Shown here one piece after another: positions 45,261 to 53,775 of a DNA stretch of 64,000 nucleotides (within the stretch, counting starts at the first letter, position 1; each line of letters starts with the position of its first letter). The notes under the pieces were generated by a model, which searched no databases, had not been told where the DNA came from, and worked only from the letters and a program-made list of their open reading frames with translations. A program made the translations under genes and the position numbers. Source of the DNA: Flavobacterium indicum GPTSA100-9 = DSM 17447 (GTDB lineage Bacteria; Bacteroidota; Bacteroidia; Flavobacteriales; Flavobacteriaceae). The stretch is from positions 2,356,001-2,420,000 of the forward strand of contig NC_017025.1 of the NCBI RefSeq assembly GCF_000455605.1. Direction: 5' to 3'.

Positions 45261-45286
45261 ATTTTTATTTGCTATTTTAATGTAAA

Positions 45287-45628
45287 TTACTTCTTAGTTG
45301 TATCAGCAGCTGGTTGGCTTGCAGCTGGAGCAGTTGTTGGAACTGGTGCTGGTTTTGCCGCTGTTGTAGCATCGTCAATTAATTTAGAGCCACCGTTTCC
45401 ACCAGCATTACTCAAAGTTGACAATAAAATCAATAAAATTAAAGCTCCTCCTAAAAACCAAGTTGATTTTTCTAAGAAATCGGTTGTTTTTTGAACACCT
45501 CCCATTTGGCCACCACCACCGAAAGAAGAAGATAAACCTCCACTTTTAGGATTTTGAACCATAATCACTAAGATTAATAAAAAACAAACAATTACTATTA
45601 GAGCTAAAAAAATTGTAAATGGTATCAT
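45287..45628 (-). CDS. secG: Preprotein translocase subunit SecG
   Basis: This 113-residue protein has two membrane helices (about 2-22 and 53-72) with the SecG motif VQNPKSGGLSSSFGG between them. The C-terminal tail is rich in Ala, Pro and Thr, as in other Bacteroidota. It helps the SecYEG channel. It lies 6 bp after the helical-repeat gene. Confidence 0.95.
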   Translation of the reverse strand: MIPFTIFLALIVIVCFLLILVIMVQNPKSGGLSSSFGGGGQMGGVQKTTDFLEKSTWFLGGALILLILLSTLSNAGGNGGSKLIDDATTAAKPAPVPTTAPAASQPAADTTKK

Positions 45629-45634
45629 TTTCTG

Positions 45635-46429
45635 TTAATTATTTTGTTGTAAAATTTTAATATCATTAATTCGGTCTGCAAAGAAACTACTTTTTTCTGG
45701 ATATTTCAAAATTAATATTTCATAAGCTTGTATTGCTTTAGTATATTTTTTTTGTTCTAAGTAAATTTTTGCCAATGTTTCGGTCATAATTGAAGAAGGC
45801 ATTTCGTTGCTTTTAGCTATATTTACTGGCACTGGCACCGATTCTTTTGTTGGAGCAATTTTTGGACTTAATTCGATAAATTTTTCTATTAATTCGAATT
45901 TTTTTTCAATATCCGTACTATTTTCTCCTGCTATTTTTTCATTTTCACGCACAATAGGTGCAAATTTTGACAATTGCAACCATTCACTAAACGAATGTGT
46001 TTCTGATTTTTCAAAAGATAATGGCTTCCCAATTTCTAATCGTTCTTCTACTTTTTCAATGGTATTTTGTTTTTCAACCGAAGCATCTAGTTTATTATGA
46101 TCTGAAATCGCTTGTACGAATTCAAATTCATTCACTTCTATATTTTGTAATTCAGCTTGAATTTTATCATAATTTTCTTTTTTGAAAATTTTAAACTCAT
46201 CCGAAGTTATAAAATCAAACAAAACGGAACGATCAGTTGTATGTGCAGCCGCTTTTTTTAATTCGTAATTATACCTAAAGCTTTCCTGATTATACAATCC
46301 TTTTAAATACAAAGCTCTTGCACTTTGAAAAAAAGGAAACTCTTGCACAATAGTTTCAAGAACCAAAGTTTGTTTATCATTGATTCCCTTTGAATTGTTG
46401 AGCAAAAATATATAATCACTTATATTCAT
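45635..46429 (-). CDS. TPR-like helical repeat protein, unknown function
   Basis: This 264-residue protein has no signal peptide. The end (about 215-260) forms a TPR-like pair (MTETLAKIYLEQKKYTKAIQAYEILILKYPEKSSFFADRINDI). The N-terminal region (ETIVQEFPFFQSARALYLKGL) is also helical. It is probably a cytoplasmic scaffold. It lies between lptE and secG in this conserved gene order. Confidence 0.8.
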   Translation of the reverse strand: MNISDYIFLLNNSKGINDKQTLVLETIVQEFPFFQSARALYLKGLYNQESFRYNYELKKAAAHTTDRSVLFDFITSDEFKIFKKENYDKIQAELQNIEVNEFEFVQAISDHNKLDASVEKQNTIEKVEERLEIGKPLSFEKSETHSFSEWLQLSKFAPIVRENEKIAGENSTDIEKKFELIEKFIELSPKIAPTKESVPVPVNIAKSNEMPSSIMTETLAKIYLEQKKYTKAIQAYEILILKYPEKSSFFADRINDIKILQQNN

Positions 46430-46433
46430 ATAA

Positions 46434-46937
46434 TTACCATTTTGCTAGTGACTGATTAAATATATCTTGCGTAATACGCTCATAAATTTCATCTAAAGCC
46501 GTACCTAAAACAGCTTGCGGTAAAACATCTGCTGCATAATCATAATAAAAAGAAAATCTTTTTTCAAAGTTATCATCTTCCTTATTTTTGTTTGAATAAC
46601 GAACATTTATCGTTATTGTCATTCTGTTTTGTGCAGCTACTTGATTTGATGTTGCAGCCATAGGTGTAATTCTATACTCTACAATTTCACCTTCATACAA
46701 CAAATCACCACCTGAAGCAACTAAATTTAAATTCGTTTGATTTAAGATAGTATTTTGTAGTTTTTGCGTAAATGTTCTTTCAATACCTGGCTCTACAATA
46801 TCTGCCATATTTTGAAAATAATTTACCTGAAAAGTCTTGGCATCAATTTTTCCTGTCCCTGTAAAATTATATTTCACATTACAACTTATAAAAGTGCAGG
46901 CTACTAACAAGAAAATATATTTTTTTAAATTATTCAT
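46434..46937 (-). CDS. lptE: LptE family outer-membrane LPS assembly lipoprotein
   Basis: Started at ATG 46935-46937, 1 bp after the sigma-54 regulator stop (167 residues). It has a lipoprotein signal peptide (lipobox TFISC) and the LptE-like pattern YNFTGTGKI, then VNYFQNMADIVEPGIERTFTQKLQ and a C-terminal DEIYERITQDIFNQSLAKW. In this group LptE supports LptD in placing LPS in the outer membrane. Confidence 0.9.
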   Translation of the reverse strand: MNNLKKYIFLLVACTFISCNVKYNFTGTGKIDAKTFQVNYFQNMADIVEPGIERTFTQKLQNTILNQTNLNLVASGGDLLYEGEIVEYRITPMAATSNQVAAQNRMTITINVRYSNKNKEDDNFEKRFSFYYDYAADVLPQAVLGTALDEIYERITQDIFNQSLAKW

Positions 46938-46938
46938 T

Positions 46939-48207
46939 TTACAAATCAAACTGTTTAATTTTTCTATATAGAGTACGTTCAGAAATTCCTAGTTCATCTG
47001 CTGCTGCTTTTCTTTTTCCTTTATTTTTCTCTAAGGCTTTTTTAATCATTTCTATTTCTTTTGCTTCTAAACTTAAGGTTTCTTCTTCCTCTACTGTTTC
47101 TGCAAATAAATAATCTTCATGATCGTCCTCATCTATAAACTCCTCTTGTTCAACATCTTCTTCTGTAGGTAGTATTTTTACACTAGAAGGACGTTCTTCA
47201 AAAATAGTATTTTTATCTTCAGCCGTACCGTAAATTTTTTGAATCAATGATTTATTCGATTCTTGGACTTTAGCCGAACCATTTTGCATTAGTTCTAGAG
47301 TGAGTTTTTTCAAGTCGTTCAAATCACTTTTCATATCGAAAAGCACTTTATACAAAATTTCTCTTTCGTTACTAAAATCACTTGAACTTTTTGTTTCATT
47401 GACTACCTGAGGTAAACTTCTTTCATTAGCAGGTAAATAAGCTTGTAAGGTAGTTAAAGTCACATCTCTATTTGTTTCTAAAACCGATATTTGCTCCGCT
47501 ACGTTTCTTAATTGTCTAATATTTCCACTCCAACGGTAATGTAGTAAATACCGAACAGCATCATCAGTTAATTTTATAGGTGGCATTTTGTATTTATGTG
47601 CAAAATCCGAAGCAAATTTTCGAAACAACAAATGAATATCGTCTTTTCTATCTCGTAAGGGTGGAAGTTGAATTTCAACCGTACTTAATCGGTAATACAA
47701 ATCCTCACGAAATTTTCCTTTTTCAATCGCTTCTTGCATATTAACATTGGTTGCCGCTACAATACGCACATTGGTTTTTTGCACTTGTGACGAACCAACT
47801 TTAATAAATTCTCCATTTTCTAACACACGCAATAATCGCACCTGTGTAGTCAATGGCAACTCTCCTACTTCATCTAAAAATATAGTTCCCCCATCTGCAA
47901 CTTCAAAGTACCCTTCACGTGTAGAAGTGGCTCCAGTAAAAGCTCCTTTTTCATGCCCAAACAACTCACTATCTATAGTTCCTTCAGGAATTGCGCCACA
48001 GTTTACGGCAATATATTTTCCATGTTTTCTATGTGAAAGTGCGTGAATAATTTTCGGAATACTTTCTTTACCAACACCACTTTCACCAGTTACCAATACA
48101 GAAATATCCGTGGGAGCAACTTGAATGGCTTTCTCCACAGCACGATTTAATTTAGGGTCATTCCCAATAATTTCAAAACGTTGTTTTATGTTTTGTATTG
48201 ATTCCAT
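46939..48207 (-). CDS. Sigma-54-dependent transcriptional activator (no receiver domain)
   Basis: Started at ATG 48205-48207 (422 residues). It begins directly with the AAA+ domain: Walker A GESGVGKES, GAFTGA loop (GHEKGAFTGAT), Walker B GGTIFLDEV, and the arginine finger region FREDLYYRL. A long acidic linker follows (about 290-375, EEDVEQEEFIDEDDHEDYL) and then a Fis-type helix-turn-helix (KRKAAADELGISERTLYRKI). There is no N-terminal sensory domain, so it should be regulated by its amount or by a partner. It lies upstream of lptE. Confidence 0.93.
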   Translation of the reverse strand: MESIQNIKQRFEIIGNDPKLNRAVEKAIQVAPTDISVLVTGESGVGKESIPKIIHALSHRKHGKYIAVNCGAIPEGTIDSELFGHEKGAFTGATSTREGYFEVADGGTIFLDEVGELPLTTQVRLLRVLENGEFIKVGSSQVQKTNVRIVAATNVNMQEAIEKGKFREDLYYRLSTVEIQLPPLRDRKDDIHLLFRKFASDFAHKYKMPPIKLTDDAVRYLLHYRWSGNIRQLRNVAEQISVLETNRDVTLTTLQAYLPANERSLPQVVNETKSSSDFSNEREILYKVLFDMKSDLNDLKKLTLELMQNGSAKVQESNKSLIQKIYGTAEDKNTIFEERPSSVKILPTEEDVEQEEFIDEDDHEDYLFAETVEEEETLSLEAKEIEMIKKALEKNKGKRKAAADELGISERTLYRKIKQFDL

Positions 48208-48221
48208 ATGTTTTGTTTCTG

Positions 48222-48279
48222 GTTTCAAGTTTCAGGTTTAGAAAGTTAACTGAAAACTTTCAAACTTGAAACTTGAAAC
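48222..48279. repeat. Long imperfect hairpin of GTTTCAAG-type repeats
   Basis: The left arm (48222-48247) and right arm (48255-48279) pair over about 25 bp with one mismatch and one extra base. Each arm itself consists of short GTTTCAAGTTT-type repeats. It lies between miaB and the sigma-54 gene. There is no T-run of the terminator type. Such repeats occur scattered in flavobacterial genomes as far as I remember. Confidence 0.7.
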
Positions 48280-48285
48280 AAAAAA

Positions 48286-49737
48286 TTAATTCATTATTTC
48301 TGAATATCCTACAGCTTCACCAATTAAAGTTGCCGCAGTACAATCGGTTATTTTTACGTTTACAAAATCGCCTGGCTTGTAATTTTCTTTTGGAAAAACA
48401 ACTACAATATTTTGAGAATTACGTCCTGACCAATGTAAATTTGAACGTTTAGAATCTTTTTCAACTAAGACTTCAACAACCTGACCTACAAAACGTTTAG
48501 TGCGCTCTAAAGCCATTTTTTGTTGTAAATCGATGATCTCATTTAAACGCCTTTTCTTTACTGCTTCAGGCACATCATCTTCCATTTTACGAGCAGCTAA
48601 AGTACCGGGACGCTCAGAATAAGCAAACATAAATCCGAAATCATATTTACAATGCTCCATTAACGACAACGTATCTTGATGGTCTTCTTCCGTTTCTGTT
48701 GGAAAGCCTGCAATCATATCTTGTGACAAAGAAATATCTGGAATAATTCTGTAAATATTATCAACTAATGTCATGTATTCTTCACGCGTATGCTGGCGGT
48801 TCATTTCTTTAAGAATTCTTGTACTTCCAGATTGAACTGGCAAGTGAATGTATTTGCAAATATTATGATGTTTCGCCATTACTTCAATCACTTCCAAATG
48901 CATGTCTTGTGGATTTGAAGTGGAGAAACGGAAACGCATTTTTGGAAAAGTTGTAGCACAACGATCCAACAACTGTGCAAAATCAACTGCAGTAGCTTTT
49001 TGCATCTCTGACGCTTTTTCAAAATCTTTTTTCAATCCGCCGCCATACCATAAATAGCTATCTACATTTTGACCTAACAACGTTACTTCTTTAAATCCTT
49101 TATCCCACAAATCTTGAATTTCTTGAATAATACTTTCGGGTTCACGGCTGCGTTCACGTCCACGGGTAAAAGGAACTACACAAAACGTACACATATTATC
49201 ACAACCACGGGTAATAGAAACAAATGCCGATACACCATTACTACTTAATCGAACCGGTTGAATATCACCATACGTTTCTTCTTTAGAAAGAATAACATTG
49301 ATAGCGTCTCTTCCTTCTTCCACTTCTTTTAAAAGATTTGGAATATCCTTATAGGCATCTGGCCCAACCACCATGTCCACAATTTTTTCTTCGTCTAAAA
49401 ACTTTTCTTTTAAACGCTCGGCCATACAACCCAAAACCCCTACTTTCATAGACGGATTAATTTTTTTGATGGCGTTATATTCTTGCAAACGTTTTCTAAC
49501 GGTTTGCTCGGCTTTATCACGAATAGAACAGGTATTTACTAACACCAAATCTGCTTCTTCTAGATTTTGCGTTGTATTATACCCTTGTTCAGATAATATA
49601 GAAGCCACAATTTCACTATCAGAAAAATTCATTTGACAACCATAACTCTCAATGAATAATTTCTTTTGATTTCCTTCTATTTGATCTTGAACTAAACTGG
49701 TTCCTTGTTTATTTTCTTCAATTACCTTTTCTTCCAT
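48286..49737 (-). CDS. miaB: tRNA-2-methylthio-N6-dimethylallyladenosine synthase MiaB
   Basis: Started at ATG 49735-49737 (483 residues); a GTG 12 bp upstream also opens the frame. It has the N-terminal methylthiotransferase domain ([15 protein letters not shown]), the radical-SAM motif [18 protein letters not shown], and the C-terminal TRAM domain ([13 protein letters not shown]). It adds a methylthio group to A37 of tRNAs. The -7 box TATCTTTG (49766-49773, minus strand) lies before it. It begins the operon miaB-sigma54-lptE-TPR-secG. Confidence 0.97.
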   Translation of the reverse strand: MEEKVIEENKQGTSLVQDQIEGNQKKLFIESYGCQMNFSDSEIVASILSEQGYNTTQNLEEADLVLVNTCSIRDKAEQTVRKRLQEYNAIKKINPSMKVGVLGCMAERLKEKFLDEEKIVDMVVGPDAYKDIPNLLKEVEEGRDAINVILSKEETYGDIQPVRLSSNGVSAFVSITRGCDNMCTFCVVPFTRGRERSREPESIIQEIQDLWDKGFKEVTLLGQNVDSYLWYGGGLKKDFEKASEMQKATAVDFAQLLDRCATTFPKMRFRFSTSNPQDMHLEVIEVMAKHHNICKYIHLPVQSGSTRILKEMNRQHTREEYMTLVDNIYRIIPDISLSQDMIAGFPTETEEDHQDTLSLMEHCKYDFGFMFAYSERPGTLAARKMEDDVPEAVKKRRLNEIIDLQQKMALERTKRFVGQVVEVLVEKDSKRSNLHWSGRNSQNIVVVFPKENYKPGDFVNVKITDCTAATLIGEAVGYSEIMN

Positions 49738-49765
49738 AACCTTTTCCACTATAAAATTGGGATTG

Positions 49766-49773
49766 CAAAGATA
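49766..49773 (-). promoter_or_regulatory. Promoter -7 box of the miaB operon
   Basis: TATCTTTG on the minus strand, an exact TAnnTTTG match, 28 bp before the ATG at 49737. Confidence 0.65.
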
Positions 49774-49834
49774 ATACTAAATTTGATTTTATGACAAGTT
49801 GGCAGATAATTTAGCATGAAATTATGAAAAAAGC

Positions 49835-49894
49835 AGTGGAATACTAGCCCCGACAGCAGCGTATACCTTGTATAGCGAATGGCGGGAAAGCACT
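49835..49894 (+). ncRNA. Structured RNA element, copy 2 (possibly Flavo-1-like)
   Basis: Stems AGTG/CACT (49835-49838 with 49891-49894), CCCG/CGGG (49849-49852 with 49883-49886), C854-G881 and A855-T880, and a terminal hairpin TATAC-CTT-GTATA (49862-49874). It shares the frame of copy 1 at 17548-17602: TAGCCCYGAYRG.AGCG on the left and AGCGRAYRGCRGGA on the right. Three of the paired positions change in both strands together. It precedes topA and its promoter (49969), so it is more likely an independent small RNA than part of the topA leader. Confidence 0.6.
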
Positions 49895-49968
49895 TCTTTA
49901 GAAAAAGAAAATGTGTGCTCCAAAAAAAGAAAAAAATACACCTATATATATATGTTAAAAAAAACTTC

Positions 49969-49976
49969 TACTTTTG
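49969..49976 (+). promoter_or_regulatory. Promoter -7 box of topA
   Basis: TACTTTTG, an exact TAnnTTTG match, 20 bp before the ATG at 49996. It excludes the longer frame that begins at 49879. Confidence 0.65.
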
Positions 49977-49995
49977 TCCCATCAAAATTGTGAAA

Positions 49996-52491
49996 ATGGC
50001 AAAGAATTTAGTCATCGTGGAGTCGCCTGCAAAAGCGAAAACTATTGAAAAATTTTTAGGTAAAGATTTCCAAGTGGAATCGAGTTACGGACATATTGCG
50101 GATTTACCTTCTAAGGAAATTGGTGTGGATATTGAAAATAACTTTAAACCTAAATATGAAGTTTCTTCAGACAAGAAAGCCTTAGTAAAAAAACTTAAAG
50201 ACTTATCAAAATCAGCAGAAACTGTTTGGTTAGCATCCGATGAAGACCGTGAAGGAGAAGCCATTGCGTGGCATTTAGCAGAAGAATTGAAATTGGATCA
50301 AAACAAAACCAAGCGTATTGTTTTCCACGAAATTACAAAAACAGCTATTCAAAAAGCAATTGAAAATCCAAGAGGCATTGATTACAATTTAGTAAATGCA
50401 CAACAAGCCCGTAGAGTTTTAGACCGATTAGTTGGATACGAACTATCACCCGTTTTATGGAAAAAAGTAAAAGGTGGTTTATCTGCAGGTCGTGTACAAT
50501 CTGTTTCGGTACGTTTAATTGTGGAACGTGAAAGAGAAATTCAAAACTTCAAAGCGGTAGCCAGTTATTCTATTAGCGCTGAATTTACAAATGAAGCCGG
50601 AAAAGTTGTTAAAGCTAAACTGAATAAAAATTTCAGCACGAAAGAAGAAGCACAAGCTTTTTTAGAAAAAAATATAGGTGCCGAATTTAAAGTTGGTGAT
50701 TTAGAAACCAAACCAACCAAAAAATCACCTGCAGCGCCATTCACTACTTCAACTTTACAGCAGGAAGCCGCTCGTAAATTATATTTACCCGTTGGTATTA
50801 CTATGCAAATTGCACAACGTTTATACGAAGCCGGATTGATTACTTACATGAGAACCGACAGTGTGAATCTTTCTCAAGAAGCGATGTCGGCCGCACAAGC
50901 TGAAATTACTTCGTATTACGGAAAAGAATACAGCAAACCAAGAAATTACAATACAAAATCAAAAGGGGCACAAGAAGCTCACGAAGCCATTCGTCCGACA
51001 GACCTTAGTCGTCATACCGTGGATATCGACAGAGACCAAGCCCGCTTGTATGATTTAATTTGGAAAAGAACAATTGCATCCCAAATGAGTGATGCCGAAT
51101 TAGAACGTACTAATGTTAAAATTGAAGCCAATAAACATAATGAGAACTTTACCGCAACTGGAGAAGTAATCAAATTTGAAGGGTTCTTAAAAGTGTATTT
51201 AGAAGGTAATGATGACGATGAAGAAGAACAAGAAGGCATGTTACCGGCTTTAAAAGTAAATGAAATATTAAAAAATAATTTTATTACAGCTACTGAACGC
51301 TTTAGCAGACCGCCATCAAGATATACAGAAGCCTCTTTAGTAAAGAAATTAGAAGAATTAGGAATTGGTCGTCCTTCAACCTATGCGCCAACTATTTCAA
51401 CGATCATTAATAGAAATTATGTTGAAAAAGGTAGTTTTGAAGGTTCAGAAAGAAAATACCAGCAGTTAATTTTAAAAGGAAACGAAATTAAATCGGAAAC
51501 TTTAAAAGAAAACACAGGTTCTGACAAAGGTAAGTTAGTCCCAACCGATATTGGTGGTATTGTAAATGACTTTTTAGTGAAAAATTTTGAAACAATTTTA
51601 GACTACAATTTCACTGCTAAAGTAGAACAAGATTTTGATGAAATTGCAGAAGGAAAAGAAGATTGGAGTAAAATGATGAAAGATTTTTACAACCACTTCC
51701 ACCCTATTGTAAACAAAGTTGAAACAACAGCCGAGAGAGAAACAGGAGAACGTATTTTAGGGGTTGATCCAAAATCGGGCAAACAAGTTTCTGTGCGTTT
51801 AGGTCGCTATGGCGCTATGGCACAGATAGGCAATCAAGAAGATGAGGAAAAACAATTTGCAAGTTTACGTGCAGAACAAAATATAAGTACAATTACACTA
51901 GAAGAGGCTTTAAACTTATTTTTATTGCCAAAAATTTTAGGAAATTATAAAGATGAAGAAATTGAAGTGAGCAATGGTCGATTTGGACCCTATGTTCGAT
52001 TTGGAAAACAATTCATTTCATTACCAAAAGGAGAAGACCCATTAGACGTTACACTGGAAAGAGCAAAAGAACTTATTCTAGAAAAAGAACAAGCCGATGC
52101 ACCTATTGCAGAATACGAAGGCATGCCTGTTCAAAAAGGAGTAGGCCGATTTGGTCCTTTTATAAAATGGAATGGCATGTTTATCAATGTAAATAAAAAA
52201 TACAACTTTGATAAGCTATCAAATGCTGATGTTGTGGAATTAATTCAAGAAAAAATCCAAAAAGATATTGACAAAGTAATACACAACTGGGAAAGTGAAG
52301 GTATAAAAGTAGAGAAAGCACGTTGGGGTAAATCGGTCATTTTAAAAGGAAAAATTAAAATAGAGTTATCTAAAGAGGTAGATGCTGCGGCTTTAACACT
52401 AGAAAAAGTAAAAGAACTAATTGAACAAAAAGCACCAACAAAAAAAACAGCTACAAAAACAACTGCAAAAAAAACTACTAAAAAGAAATAA
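49996..52491 (+). CDS. topA: DNA topoisomerase I (type IA)
   Basis: Started at ATG 49996 because of the promoter at 49969 (831 residues). The TOPRIM domain shows NLVIVESPAKAKTIEKFLG, then WLASDEDREGEAIAWHL; the active-site Tyr is in YMRTDSVNLS. The C-terminal half carries repeats of the type GRFGPYVRFGKQF instead of the zinc fingers of E. coli TopA. The tail is rich in Lys, Thr and Ala (KKTATKTTAKKTTKKK). It relaxes negative supercoils. The arginase-like gene follows after 5 bp. Confidence 0.96.
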   Translation: MAKNLVIVESPAKAKTIEKFLGKDFQVESSYGHIADLPSKEIGVDIENNFKPKYEVSSDKKALVKKLKDLSKSAETVWLASDEDREGEAIAWHLAEELKLDQNKTKRIVFHEITKTAIQKAIENPRGIDYNLVNAQQARRVLDRLVGYELSPVLWKKVKGGLSAGRVQSVSVRLIVEREREIQNFKAVASYSISAEFTNEAGKVVKAKLNKNFSTKEEAQAFLEKNIGAEFKVGDLETKPTKKSPAAPFTTSTLQQEAARKLYLPVGITMQIAQRLYEAGLITYMRTDSVNLSQEAMSAAQAEITSYYGKEYSKPRNYNTKSKGAQEAHEAIRPTDLSRHTVDIDRDQARLYDLIWKRTIASQMSDAELERTNVKIEANKHNENFTATGEVIKFEGFLKVYLEGNDDDEEEQEGMLPALKVNEILKNNFITATERFSRPPSRYTEASLVKKLEELGIGRPSTYAPTISTIINRNYVEKGSFEGSERKYQQLILKGNEIKSETLKENTGSDKGKLVPTDIGGIVNDFLVKNFETILDYNFTAKVEQDFDEIAEGKEDWSKMMKDFYNHFHPIVNKVETTAERETGERILGVDPKSGKQVSVRLGRYGAMAQIGNQEDEEKQFASLRAEQNISTITLEEALNLFLLPKILGNYKDEEIEVSNGRFGPYVRFGKQFISLPKGEDPLDVTLERAKELILEKEQADAPIAEYEGMPVQKGVGRFGPFIKWNGMFINVNKKYNFDKLSNADVVELIQEKIQKDIDKVIHNWESEGIKVEKARWGKSVILKGKIKIELSKEVDAAALTLEKVKELIEQKAPTKKTATKTTAKKTTKKK

Positions 52492-52496
52492 TTTTT

Positions 52497-53642
52497 ATGT
52501 CATTTGATTTTTTACAACCTGTATCCCCTGATATTGAAAAATATATCACGACATTATCTAATCAAACATTAGGTAAGAAGGTTGTACTTCATACCGAAAC
52601 AGATTTTCCGAATTTAGAGACCATTTCTATTGCACTTATTTGTGTTAACGAAAACAGAGGAGCAGAATTAGAAAATGAAGTGTACAACTTCAATGAATTT
52701 AGAAAACAATTCTATAAATTATTTCCCGGTAATTGGCAAAAAGGAATTGCCGATTTAGGCGACATTATGATAGGTAACGAAATCACAGACACCTATTATG
52801 TAGTAAAAACTATTTGTGCTGAATTAATTAAAAATAAAATTTTACCAATTATCATTGGAGGATCACAGGATCTTACTTATGCCATGTATAGAGCCTATGA
52901 CAACCTGGAACAAATGGTAAATTTAGTTGCTATAGATCATAAATTTGATTTTGCAAAAGAAGAGAATTTAGCTTCTGATTCCTTTTTATCTAAGATTATA
53001 GTTGAAGAACCTAATAATTTGTTTAACTACAGTAACATTGGATATCAAACCTATTATAATTCTCAAGAAGAAATTGATTTAATAGAGAAATTATACTTTG
53101 ATGCTTTTAGGTTAGGAGAAATCATAAAAAATCCAGCAGTAGTTGAACCAGTTTTCCGAGATGCCGATTTAATATCATTAGATTTAAATTCAATTAAAAG
53201 CGCTGATTCTGGCAATACCAACAATTTTCAATCAAATGGTTTTGATGGAAGAGAAATTTGTGCTTTATCAAGATATGCTGGAATTAGCGATAAAGTAACT
53301 TCATTTGGAATATTCAATCAAAACTTCACAAAAAATGAGATGCCTTTAATTACACAAATAATTTGGTATTTTATTGAAGGTTATCATTATCGTTCGTATG
53401 AATTCCCATTTGAAGACAAAACGAATTATTTTAAATACATTGTATTGATTGAAGAAGAAGAATTAGTTTTTTACAAAAGCAATCGATCTGAAAGATGGTG
53501 GATAGAAATAAATTTATCCAATAATTACAATAAAACAAACAAAATTACGTTGTTACCATGTACCTATGAAGATTATTTAGCTGCATGTGAACAAGAAATA
53601 CCTGAAAGATGGTGGAAGGCACATAGGAAAAACTATATTTAA
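52497..53642 (+). CDS. Arginase/formimidoylglutamase-like protein, probably without metal site
   Basis: This 381-residue protein has the ureohydrolase fold: PIIIGGSQDLTYAMYRA, VNLVAIDHKFDFAKE and ISLDLNSIKSADSG stand where active enzymes have GGDHS, DAH.D and S.D.D..DP. His, Asp and other manganese ligands are replaced, so it is probably not an active hydrolase. It lies 5 bp after topA and before the gldKLMN cluster. I remember the same neighbour in other flavobacteria. Its role may be structural. Confidence 0.82.
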   Translation: MSFDFLQPVSPDIEKYITTLSNQTLGKKVVLHTETDFPNLETISIALICVNENRGAELENEVYNFNEFRKQFYKLFPGNWQKGIADLGDIMIGNEITDTYYVVKTICAELIKNKILPIIIGGSQDLTYAMYRAYDNLEQMVNLVAIDHKFDFAKEENLASDSFLSKIIVEEPNNLFNYSNIGYQTYYNSQEEIDLIEKLYFDAFRLGEIIKNPAVVEPVFRDADLISLDLNSIKSADSGNTNNFQSNGFDGREICALSRYAGISDKVTSFGIFNQNFTKNEMPLITQIIWYFIEGYHYRSYEFPFEDKTNYFKYIVLIEEEELVFYKSNRSERWWIEINLSNNYNKTNKITLLPCTYEDYLAACEQEIPERWWKAHRKNYI

Positions 53643-53649
53643 TAACGAC

Positions 53650-53685
53650 AAAAGTGTTAAATTTATCGATAAAAAACACTTTTTT
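53650..53685 (+). terminator. Terminator after topA and the arginase-like gene
   Basis: AAAAGTGTT (53650-53658) pairs with AACACTTTT (53675-53683), with a 12-bp palindrome TTTATCGATAAA in the loop and a T-run after it. Confidence 0.8.
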
Positions 53686-53706
53686 ATATTTTTTTTAAGG
53701 AAAGTA

Positions 53707-53737
53707 TTGTATATGTCAAAATAATTAAATAGGTTTA
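53707..53737 (+). promoter_or_regulatory. Promoter of the gldKLMN operon
   Basis: TTG (53707-53709), a 20-bp spacer and TAGGTTTA (53730-53737, one base off TAnnTTTG) lie 38 bp before the gldK ATG. Confidence 0.55.
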
Positions 53738-53775
53738 CGCCCTCAAATAAATATAAGTTTTTAACCCAATTTTAT

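Noticed and set aside
49879..49995. Longer start of topA
   Set aside because: The extra residues are translated from the structured RNA and promoter region; the -7 box at 49969 fixes the start at 49996.
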